From contig CM076851.1 in NCBI GenBank assembly GCA_039519185.1, positions 55,582,227 to 55,646,226 of the forward strand: DNA of 64,000 bases, written 5' to 3'. Positions 53,869 through 63,316 of the stretch are shown here, piece by piece. The stretch comes from Astragalus membranaceus (Eukaryota; Streptophyta; Magnoliopsida; Fabales; Fabaceae). The notes under the pieces were generated by a model. That model had not been told where the DNA came from, searched no databases, and saw nothing but the letters and a program-made list of their open reading frames with translations. How positions within the stretch are numbered: the first letter of the stretch is position 1; every line of letters begins with the position of its first letter. The position numbers and the translations under genes are program-made.

Positions 53869-54315
53869 CTAACCTGTCTCAGTGGATGCAGATAGCATCA
53901 TGACATAAGCTTCTGCGCCTTGGAACAGATAGTTACTGGCCGAAGTGAAAGAAATAACAGCTTCAGAATTGGGCGGTTGTAGCTCCACTGGCTCGGAGGC
54001 GAAACCTATAGTTCGATGGAAGCAATCTATAGTCACATGGTTGGCAGTCATCCAACTCATTCCTAGGACGACATCCATGCCCTTCATTGGTAAACAAATG
54101 AAGTCTACTACAAAATTCCTGTCTCCAATGGATAGAAGACAATTTTCACATATCGTTTGGGTCTGAACACTACCTTTAGCAGCAGTCTTAATGGAGATTG
54201 GTTGAGGCAAAGGAGTTAAAGCCAATCCCAACCGATCGACACTAACAGAGTTATTAAAAAGAGATCCCATACCCCTTAGTAGATTATCTGACGGTGTGAC
54301 CTTCTGGGCGTCCAA
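53869..54315 (-). pseudogene. protease lacking its active site, Tekay copy 2
   Basis: VTPSDNLLRGMGSLFNNSVS joins directly to a segment beginning DRLGLALTPLPQ. The 16 residues in between in copy 1, including the catalytic DSG, are deleted in frame (48 bp, near 54243). The rest of the domain (GMDVVLGMSWM) is present. It cannot be an active protease. Confidence 0.85.
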
Positions 54316-54419
54316 GGTGTAAACTCTCCCATGAGTTGAAGTAGCAGCAGGGTTACTTCCTTGACTCTTCTCCTTCTCTGGGCAGTCCCGTGCAAAATGA
54401 CCGTCTTTCTTGCAGAAAT

Positions 54420-55127
54420 AACACTGGTTGCATATAACCTCTTCAAGTCACTCTCAGCTATGTGTGCTTGTTGAACCATGGCAGCATAGTTAGTATAAGC
54501 AAAAGAACTCAAACTCTGAGCAATGTCTTCCCTTAGCCCATACTTGAACCTTTCGGTTTTCCACTTGTCATTGGGAGCATACCCGGCCAAACCGAAGAAT
54601 TGATATAACTCTTCAAACTTAGCCGCGTACTGACCCACAGTTGAACTTCCTTGAGTGAGAGTCAGAAATTCGTTCTCCTTGTCGAACCTCATGGCTGTCG
54701 GAAAGAACTGCTCCAAAAATACCTGCTTGAAATGTTCCCAAGTCTGGGGAGTATCCATAGTTACCATCATGGCTTTGGCATTAGTCCACCAGTTGTTAGC
54801 TTCACCTTTCAGCATATGAGTTGCCAATCTCAGCTTGTCATCATCAGTGACTTGCATAGCTACGAAAATCTTCTCTATATCATCTAGCCAATGCTGGGCT
54901 TCCATGACATCCGGTCCTCCTCTGAACTCGGACGGCTTCATTTTCAGGAATTCAGAGAAAACCCTCCTTGGGTCAACTTGAGGCTCAAGGACTTGCTGGG
55001 GCTGAGCTTGAGCATTCTGTTGCATCTGCAACATATCTTCCATCATCTTCTGTTGTCTCTCGATCACGTTCTGCATCCATGCAGAATGCGGATCAATTGG
55101 TGGGTTATTCCTCGATCCTCCTGCCAT
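54420..55127 (-). pseudogene. gag, Tekay copy 2 (internal deletion)
   Basis: ATG at 55127 (MAGGSRNNPP) and a normal gag domain up to SDLKRLYA at about 54428. Then about 150 bp, including the first knuckle, is missing relative to copy 1. The frame is shifted, so the remaining knuckle (near 54400, CYFCKKDGHFARDC in another frame) is not fused. Confidence 0.85.
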
Positions 55128-55259
55128 AATTCTGCAAATGATACACCAAGTATTAAGTTGATCAGTCTCAATGTCTCTTAGTATCACAAGAAGCAAGATA
55201 GCAGAATTACTCGAGGGACAAAACCACCCTAACTGTCTAAGCCCGACTAGGTCGAACTG

Positions 55260-55270
55260 CTCTGATACCA
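55260..55270 (-). promoter_or_regulatory. PBS, Tekay copy 2
   Basis: Minus-strand TGGTATCAGAG next to the right LTR. Confidence 0.85.
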
Positions 55271-55273
55271 TAA

Positions 55274-57624
55274 TGTAACACCCCGATAATTCTAACATAT
55301 AGAATCACCGAAATGCACTAGATGGCATACATCAGAGTAACTTCCTGTTATTGAAATATTGAACACAACTAAAACTTTCGATAATACATATCAAATGGTT
55401 CTCTGAACCTCATAAACTTCCTGAAAATGCTTAAGTTCCAAAACTTAAGACTTGTACATAATCCTGGTGTTCAATACTCAAAACATAAAGTAGCGGAAAC
55501 GATTTTACAACTTAACATCAAAAGTTATACAATCGGAACATAGAAACAATAAATGGGACAAAGGTCTAAAACATGAAACTATGTCTTCAATGACTCCAAG
55601 AGTCACACCAGCTAGCCGTGCTTTATCGCCTTTGCTTTCCCCTGTTTCTCTGTAAAAACCACAATTATGAAGGGTGAGATAAACATTATCTCAGTGAATC
55701 CTATCGAGACCCCTTACTACTCTAGCGGTTCATTATGCTTTGTTTTGAACTCGTGGTCCTAAAAAGCAACCACGTGGAAATACATTTAGTTCCTGTAACC
55801 TTCATGCTCATGGCCCTCCTAAGCGACACATGAAGCATGCAATCTTTGTTCCATGTTTTTAGCATAACACCTCAGTCTACCTATTTTATAGGCATCTCTT
55901 GACTTTGGTGAACCCATCCCGCTATTTCTAGTGGGGGAAACATTCTTGAGTCTAGGTTTTGGGGCTCATGACTTCCCCTCCCCTAGTATGCTAACCTCTT
56001 AGGGTCGTCACCCTTTTTTTTTCCTCTTGTATTTATTATACATTATCAGTCTGTGTACCCGCAATGGGCTGTTAGTCATTTCAGTCAAGTACCATGTACC
56101 ATATCAGTCAAATACGGTGTATAATATCAGTCAAATACCGTGTATTATTATCATTCTTGACATATGCACTCTCGCGTTCTCTAAGTGCGGTTTTCCATTT
56201 TATTCATAACACACAAACTTTCTATCGAACATGTTCAATCTCATACCATTGTTACCTTTAGTTTGTTGTGGAACCTTGGGGAATGGATTAGAAGCGGATT
56301 GGAATCATTTGGAAAGGATAAAAAGTACTTTGAAATTGAAGGTCAGAAAGTCTCACACGACCCGTGCGTGTGGGCGCACGACCCGTGCGGGGTTGAACAG
56401 TTTGTAGAAGATTTCCAGAAAGATACTCACGACCCGTACGACTAAGCGCACGATCCGTGCGTTATCCACTAAATTTGTAGAAAGTTCCAGAGACATACGC
56501 ACGACCCGTGCGACTAGGCGCACGATCCGTGCGTGTTTTAAAAATCTAGTTCTTGTCGTATCAGATGGAGGCACACGACCCGTGCTCATAGGCACACGAT
56601 CCGTGCGTCTCTATCAGTTTTCCAGAAAACAGGCTTTTCATAAGTTTTTCCATTCCGTTCCGATTCCAAAATCCCTTCCGATCGATACCCAAACTCAAAC
56701 ACACATTGAAATAATATATATATCATAGCATTCCCAAACAATCAATCAAACAATATATGATTTAAGTACAATTAAGAAAACGGTTTTCGAATAGTTTCAT
56801 TTCGTTACCGGAAATGCGTGACAAGAGTTTTCGAAAAGTATATACTCAGACACAAACACATTCCCTAAGCGAGTTATAGAACTCACCTTATCGTAATGAC
56901 GACTACAGCTCAACCCGGAAGCAAGGTTCCCGAAAGACCGAAATCCCACAAACGATCCCCGATAGGCTTCCAACTTCGAACTCGAACTCACCCTTATCGA
57001 AACAGCCACTGAACCTCTTCTAATCTACTCAAATACAGAAGGTAGGTTCTGGTTTTACTCCAAGCTAGCCTTGTCTTTGACATGCAAGCTTCCAATCTTC
57101 TCAAAAACCCCTTTCTCTCATTTGGAGCTTTGATGTTTCAAAAATGGTGAAATGGGAAAGGAGGTGAATGAGTGGTCAAAAGTGGTACCAATGTGAAGAG
57201 AATGAAAAATGGAGGAGAATGGTGTGATTAAGACTTACATGCAAGATGAATTCATGGACCTCTCTCCTCTCCCTTGCTCGACTTTCTCTCCTCCCTCTCT
57301 TCTTACCTCTTTGCTGATTTTTTTTCAGAAATGAAGACAAATGAAGTGTGGGGGAGTGTTGTGGTCAGCTAAAGGGTGGCTACTTAAGGATGGGAAAAGA
57401 CCTTTCTACCCTCCCTCATTAGCATCTCATTTAACTCACCACTAATCCAATACTTACACTCAAGTCTCCACACTTAGCGTAACTACTAATTATGTTTTCA
57501 TAAAAATGTTATTTATCTATTTGATCCATGATACCATTTTATAACTAACATAATTATGCTCACTAATCAACTTAACCTCATGCTAATTTAATTAAATCTA
57601 ATTAGCTAATTAGGGGATGTTACA
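55274..57624 (-). repeat. right (5') LTR of Tekay copy 2 (2,351 bp)
   Basis: Begins TGTAACACCCC and ends GATGTTACA on the plus strand. The following ATCGG (57625-57629) is part of the minisatellite target. Four palindrome pairs lie at 56354-56606. Confidence 0.9.
56354..56606. repeat. four 21-bp-spaced palindrome pairs
   Basis: 14-mers CGCACGAYCCGTGC (some with A or T at the second base) start at 56354/56375, 56426/56447, 56498/56519 and 56572/56593. Each pair is exactly 21 bp apart; pair-to-pair distances are 72, 72 and 74 bp. Confidence 0.92.
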
Positions 57625-58492
57625 ATCGGTCTCACCCTGGCATTTGTTTTTAATTTTCTGCTATCGGTCTTGCCCTGGCATTTGCTTTTAATTTTCTGCT
57701 ATCTGTCTCCCCCTGGCATTTGGTTTTTTTTTTGCTATCGGTCTCGCCCTGGCATTTGTTTTTAATTTTCCGCTATCGGTCTCGCCCTGGCATTTGATTT
57801 TAATTTTCTGCTATCTGTCTCGCCCTGGCATTTGTTTTTAATTTTCTGCTATCGGTCTCGCCCTGGCATTTGTTTTTAATTTTCTGCTATCAGTCTCGCC
57901 CTGGCATTTGCTTTTAATTTTCTGCTATCTGTCTCCCCCTGGCATTTGGTTTTAATTTTCTGCTATTGGTCTCGCCCTGGCATTTGTTTTTAATTTTCTG
58001 CTATCGGTCTCTCCCTGGCATTTGTTTTAATTTTCCGCTATCGGTCTCGCCCTGGCATTTGCTTTTAATTTTCTGCTATCGGTCTCGCCCTGGCATTTGT
58101 TTTTAATTTTCTGCTATCGGTCTTGCCCTGGCATTTGTTTTTAATTTTCTGCTATCGGTCTCGCCCTGGCATTCGCTTTTAATTTTCTGCTATCGGTCTC
58201 GCCCTGGCATTTGTTTTAATTTTCTTCTATCGGTCTTGCCCTGACATTTGTTTTTAATTTTCTGCTATCGGTCTCGCCCTCGCATTCGCTTTTAATTTTC
58301 TGCTATCGGTCTCGCCCTGGCATTTGCTTTTAATTTTCTGCTATCGGTCTCGCCCTGGCATTTGTTTTTAATTTTCTGCTATCGGTCTCGCCCTGACATT
58401 TGCTTTTAATTTTCTGGTATCGATCTCACCCTGGCATTTGCTTTTAATTTGCATGCTATCGGTCTCGCCCTGGCATTTGTTTTGTGCTAATT
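57625..58492. repeat. 38-bp minisatellite, block 2 (~22 copies)
   Basis: Continues block 1 after the Tekay insertion. Some units have CTATCTGTCTCCCCC or TTTGCTTTTAA variants, suggesting higher-order groups. The last units are degenerate (TTGCATGCTATCGG). Confidence 0.95.
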
Positions 58493-58673
58493 TCATGCTT
58501 TTTGTTCAGCTCTGGCACTGTTACCCATTTTAACCCTAACAGTCAATAGACATTTGTGCATATTTCACCGATTAAAATTGAGGTTCATAACTGTACTTAT
58601 TCCTTACTTTGATAATACAACAAAACATAGTTTTATGTATTATCTCGTAAGAAAGTAAGCACAGAGGGGCAAC
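58493..58673 (+). other. element A 3' end with purine tract
   Basis: Short unique sequence ending in CAGAGGGGCAAC (58662-58673), the polypurine tract directly before the LTR. Confidence 0.65.
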
Positions 58674-59234
58674 TGTGAACACCCAATTTTAATCGGTACA
58701 TTTTTACTTTTTCAAAAAAAATTAGTTTTTCGCGTATATTTGACTCCTAATCCCTCGAATAGGTCATTTTGCGCTAATTTACTAATTTTGCGTTATTATT
58801 ACTTTTTTTAATGGTTAAACAAAAATTAAAAAATATGCTAATTCAAAAAATTACAAAGTAGATTTAATTTATTTTTCTTGTTACAATATCTTTAATAAAA
58901 AACAAAAATAAAAAATAAAATAGATAAGAAATAATACAAATTACAAAAAGAAAATAAAAAAGGGGGTGTTAGTAGTGTCAACCTTCAGGCTAACAAGTCT
59001 ACTAGCCCAACAAGCCTATTTGCCTTGCTTGCCCAACAAGTTGACTTGCCCAACAAGTCTGCTTGCTTAACAAGTCGACTTGCCCAACAAGTCGACTTGT
59101 CCAACAAGTCTCCACACCTAAACTTTCACCTATAAAAGCAGAGCAAAACTAGCAGATTAGGGGGGGAGGTCATTGGCGGATTAAGTGATCTTTTGGGCTA
59201 GCCTTTGCGGTCCGTTACACTATAAGTCCGTCTT
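58674..59234 (+). repeat. partial LTR of element A
   Basis: Matches the first ~555 bp of 25517-26939, with small indels, up to GTCCGTCTT. There it switches to internal A sequence (microhomology CTT, 59232-59234). Confidence 0.88.
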
Positions 59235-59595
59235 CAAGACGAATGTATCAGTAACACATTAATAATTGAAAAAAAAGGGAAAACTCAGTTGAATGGGGAG
59301 AGTAGGCCCACACTTCTCACGAAAGCTCACAAAAAGAGCACGGAAGCTGGAAGCCTCGAGGTTGTCCCTAATAACTTTTCGTTAGGTTTAAGGGGGGGGG
59401 GGGTGCTTTCAATCACCTGAATAAGGGGATTGATGCTACGATAGGGCGTCTGCAGTTATAAGGAAGAGGTGAAGGCAAGTAAACGAAAGTTTGATTGGTC
59501 AACGATCCTTGGTTCGCAGCAATGGTTCAAGCACTAAAACATAGGCATCCACAAGTAAACATCCATTACATTACGTTTTTCATTTTTTCCCTCCT
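59232..59595 (+). repeat. duplicated A internal segment
   Basis: Homologous to 46816-47165 (CAAGACGAATGTATCAGTAA onward) with local differences such as a G10 run (about 59392-59402) and an altered GGGAGAGTAGGCCC stretch. Confidence 0.85.
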
Positions 59596-60787
59596 GTTAT
59601 CGGTCTCGCACTGGCATTTGTTTTTAATTTTCCGCTATCGGTCTCGCCCTGGCATTTGCTTTTAATTTTCTGCTATCGGTCTCGCCCTGGCATTTGCTTT
59701 TAATTTTCTGCTATCGGTCTCGCCCTGCCATTTGTTTTTAATTTTCTGCTATCGGTCTCGCCCTGGCATTTGCTTTTAATTTGATGCTATCAGTCTCGCC
59801 CTGGCATTTGCTTTTAATTTTCTGCTATCGGTCGGTCTCGCCGTGGCATTTGTTTTTAATTTTCTGCTATCGGTCTCGCCCTGGCATTTCATTTTAATTT
59901 TCTGCTATCGGTCTCGCCCTGGCATTTGTTTTAATTTTCAGCCATCGGTCTCGCCCTGGCATTTGATTTTAATTTTCTGCTATCGGTCTCGCCCTAACAT
60001 TTGTTTTCAATTTTCTGCTATCGGTCTCGCCCTGGCATTTGCTTTTAATTTTCCGCTATCGGTCTCGCCCAGGCATTTCCTTTTAAATTTCTGCTATCGG
60101 TCTCGCCCTGGTATTTGTTTTTAATTTTCCGCTATCGGTCTTGCCCTGGCATTTGCTTTTAATTTTCTGCTATCAGTCTCGCCCTGACATTAGTTTTTAA
60201 TTTTCTGCTATCGGTCTCGCCCTGGCATTTGTTTTTAATTTTCTGCTATCGGTCCCGCCCTGGCATTTCGTTTTAATTTTCTGCTATCGGTCTAGCCCTG
60301 GCATTTGTTTTAATTTTCAGCTATCGGTCTCGCCCTGGCATTTGATTTTAATTTCCTGCTATCGGTCTCGCCCTGACATTTGTTTTTAATTTTCTGCTAC
60401 CGGTCTCGCCCTGACATTTGCTTTTAATTTTCCGCTATCGGTCTCGCCCAGGCATTCACTTTTAATTTTCTGCTATCGGTCTCGCCATGGCATCTGTTTT
60501 AATTTTCCGCTATCGGTCTCGCCCAGGCATTTGCTTTTAATTTTCCGCTATCGGTCTCGCCCTGGCATTTGTTTTTAATTTTCTGCTATCGGTCTCGCCC
60601 TGGCATTTGCTTTTAATTTTCTGCTATCAGTCTTGCCCTGGCATTTGCTTTTAATTTTCTGCTATCGGCCTCGCCCTGGCATTTGCTTTTAATTTTCTGC
60701 TATCGGTCTCGCCCTGGCATCTGTTTTAATTTTCCGCTATCGGTCTCGCCCAAGCATTTGCTTTTAATTTTCCGCTACCGGTCTCGC
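59596..60787. repeat. 38-bp minisatellite, block 3 (~31 copies)
   Basis: Same unit as blocks 1 and 2, behind the duplicated A segment. Cut on the right by the Athila-like LTR. Reading frames through it are a by-product of the unit. Confidence 0.95.
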
Positions 60788-62287
60788 TGATAACTCTATT
60801 TTATATAGGTTATTTGTGCTCTTAATACTTAAATCAACACAAGTTCTCAAGTAATATTTGTGCTATATTAATTAAATATTAGTTATTTAGAGGAAAGAAG
60901 GGTTAGGAGCTTATTTGTTATCATTTGGCACATTTGGTGCCTTTGTGAATATATTGATGTTTTGCCTGAGTGCTGCAGCGGTAAGCCAGCGGTAGACGCT
61001 ACAGCGCCTATATGACGGTGGGACATTTGGATATTTATAAAGCCACTTGCTGAAATGATGAGTCATCACCCTTATCTCTTATCCTTAGCATGACATTTCA
61101 GCACCCAAGTGGATGCCTCAATGACACTTGGCGCCTCCTACATGTGTCCCATGTGATAGTTGGTGATTTTAATCATCACACTTTTTTGTAAAGTAGCTTT
61201 ATGAATAATATCTAAGTTTTATGATCATGAATTATTATTATTATTTTATTAAGACTTAGTTAGATTAAATTAGAATAGAATGCTTCTCAAGGGAGTAACA
61301 TAATTAAGTAACATACAGAGAGAGTTTTAACATGGAGGAAACTATCTTGACATTGTAGCTTTCCTCCGTTGTTATTCCACTCTTAAGCTTTTATTTTTAG
61401 TATAGTTTTCTAGTCTTCATTCAAGGTTTTGCTCACACCTCAACTTCATCCTTTGTATGCTACTTGGGATCATTGGAGTGTATCTTTTGCAACCACTCTT
61501 CTCTTGTCTTCATACGGTAATACATACTCTTTTGTTGTATTATGTTGATGGAACTTGTGATGAGCTAACTTTGTTGTAGTTGGATTGTTCTTGGTGTGTA
61601 ATGAACCTTGAGTAACTTTTGTATAATATTATGATGTTTGTGTTTTATTCCTTGTGTCATAATGCTTTCAACTTTGTTTTGGGAATGGCCAACTAAAACA
61701 AGGGAACTTTGTGGGTACAGACATGGTTCACAAAGAGAACTCAAGGGATGATATGAATGAAAACCCTTTAAAGACATTTAAAGGAAGTACTACTTAACTC
61801 TAGACATAGGGGAGTAATAGTTCATAAGGCAAATGTTGTAAGATCTTAATATACAGGGGTAAAACTTATTTAGAGCCTAGACATAGGAGTCTTGTAACAT
61901 AACCCTGACGATAGTGACTGAAAGGCACGCCACCAAGGCGCTACAGCGTCTACGGATTCTGAAGCGCTACAGCGCTTAACGCTACAGCGTCTAATATTAT
62001 AGAACACTACTCTTGGGAATTTACATAACTACTGAGCTATCCAACTCACTCTTAAATACTTTCAATTCACTACTGTTTTCACATCTTTATTTATTCATTT
62101 ACATTCATGTTAATCACAATGACAATACTTGTTGACAACTTGTATTTGTTACTTGTTTTTCTCACTAGCTAAATTACTAATTTAAATATAGAAGTAAACT
62201 CAACAATCTCCGTGGGAACGATCTTTACTTATCATTGTATTACTTGTTGCGATTGTGTATACTTGCACATCTACTTTTCGCACAACA
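60788..62287 (+). repeat. 5' LTR of Athila-like element (1,500 bp)
   Basis: Begins TGATAACTC and ends CACAACA. It has CGCTACAGCG-type palindromic words near 60997, 61939, 61965 and 61980 and a GTGCTGCAGCGG variant near 60970. The 3' LTR is outside the window. Confidence 0.75.
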
Positions 62288-62293
62288 AGTTTT

Positions 62294-62311
62294 TGGCGCC
62301 GTTGCCGGGGA
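62294..62311 (+). promoter_or_regulatory. PBS, Athila-like element
   Basis: TGGCGCCGTTGCCGGGGA, six bases after the LTR, is the PBS characteristic of Athila-group elements (tRNA-Asp type in Arabidopsis Athila). Confidence 0.85.
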
Positions 62312-62482
62312 TTGTGAAAGTTAATTTCTATTGTTTAGTTAGTAAGTTTAGTTAGTTTAGATTCTTTTGCTTCGTGTGTTCTGTTTTTCCAGCAATATTT
62401 TTATTTTTGTGTTTGTAGTGTGTTTCTCTTTGTTGTTATTTGTGTTTAGTTGAAAGAAAAAAAAAAGTTTCCACTTTATGCC

Positions 62483-63316
62483 ATGGACCATTGGAATTTT
62501 TACTCCATGCAAGCAAGGAATGCTCAACAACAATTTGTCAACTATGATTTCCATGGGAGTGAATATGAAAGGGGCTGTTATGAGGCAAATTTCATGCCCA
62601 TGACATCCCAAAATATGGATTATGGCATGGGAAATGGTTTGTGTGAGCAAGATTCATATTCTCAAGCTCAAACCGAAGGATTCCAAGAGACCAACTTCCA
62701 TGAATTTGTAGCTCAATCTCGTGAGGATATCAAAGTGGCTAGTGGCAACTTTGAAGCTTCGTGTAGGAATATAGATGCTCACTTTAAGAAAATAATGGAG
62801 CATCTAAAAGAAGAGAGTTGTGTTGAAGAGGTGGTTGAGCAAAACAAAGAAAAAAGTGTAGAGTTTGAAGATGATTGTTATCATTTGGGCAACTCTGATT
62901 TTAAAGAAATTTTTGCTCAATCCATTGAATCTACTGAATTGGTTGAGCAAGAGGAAGAAAAAGAGAATGTAGAGTATGAGCTTGAATATGGTCATGTGGA
63001 AATTGTGGAAGAAAAACAATTTTTTTTTGTAGTTGTAGAAAAAGAAAAATTCAAAAATAGTGACAAGGAAGAGAAACCAAGGTTGAGGTATGAAAAGAGT
63101 CATGTGACAATTGAGACTCAACCCTTGGTACTTAAAGAAAATGTCCCTCCGCAAGATGAGCTTCAATTTTTTCAAAAAAAGGGGAATTCCTATCCCAAAT
63201 GTTTATTGGTTGGGGCATGGGAACACTTGCTGCCCTATACCAAATACATGGGATTTCTGACCAAAAAGAGAAAGCGGAAGGATGATATTTTCTTCTTGTC
63301 CTATTATCCACCCTAA
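62483..63316 (+). CDS. unrecognised acidic ORF in Athila-like element
   Basis: ATG at 62483 (MDHWNFYSMQARNAQQQF), about 277 residues. The first ~80 residues are rich in Met, Asn, Tyr and Gln. A central part is predicted helical (AQSREDIKVASGNFEASC, FKKIMEHLKEES) with Glu-rich stretches (VEQEEEKENVEYELEYGHVE), and the C-terminus is basic (GFLTKKRKRKDD). No zinc knuckle, signal peptide or catalytic motif. It occupies the position of gag but I cannot show it is gag. GGGAGGCAACCCAG follows at about 63370, a short inverted repeat often seen in Athila-group internal DNA. Confidence 0.55.
   Translation: MDHWNFYSMQARNAQQQFVNYDFHGSEYERGCYEANFMPMTSQNMDYGMGNGLCEQDSYSQAQTEGFQETNFHEFVAQSREDIKVASGNFEASCRNIDAHFKKIMEHLKEESCVEEVVEQNKEKSVEFEDDCYHLGNSDFKEIFAQSIESTELVEQEEEKENVEYELEYGHVEIVEEKQFFFVVVEKEKFKNSDKEEKPRLRYEKSHVTIETQPLVLKENVPPQDELQFFQKKGNSYPKCLLVGAWEHLLPYTKYMGFLTKKRKRKDDIFFLSYYPP

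Larger units (their letters stand above)
47691..57624 (-). mobile_element. Tekay-like element, copy 2: LTR-internal-LTR-partial gag
   Basis: Minus strand. Right LTR 55274-57624, internal 50934-55273, left LTR 48570-50933, and beyond it a second PBS and gag start (47691-48569) truncated against the minisatellite. The full unit plus an extra partial internal region indicates a tandem element. The right junction is LTR then ATCGG of the satellite unit; the left outer LTR and its duplication are missing. The coding region has several deletions, frameshifts and a stop. Confidence 0.88.
25517..60787 (+). mobile_element. Ogre-like LTR element A, coding-less, heavily nested
   Basis: The left LTR (25517-26939) is followed by a PBS, and a second partial LTR (58674-59234) is preceded by a purine tract. 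The internal DNA that belongs to it is 26961-28585, 44337-47690, 57625-58673 and a duplicated piece 59232-60787. None of it encodes gag or pol. The PBS type and a tandem-repeat-rich 3' region match Ogre/Tat elements, whose hypervariable 3' UTRs are known to seed satellites. The left flank is ATGTT; the right end is lost. Element B and the Tekay elements are insertions inside it. Confidence 0.7.

Noticed and set aside
59843..60124. 93-residue frame in the minisatellite
   Set aside because: A by-product of the repeat unit; the protein is a simple repeat of the satellite.
47166..60787. CRISPR-like array of short repeats
   Set aside because: Repeats of ~38 bp are contiguous with no unique spacers, and the window is a plant nuclear genome. 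It is a minisatellite.
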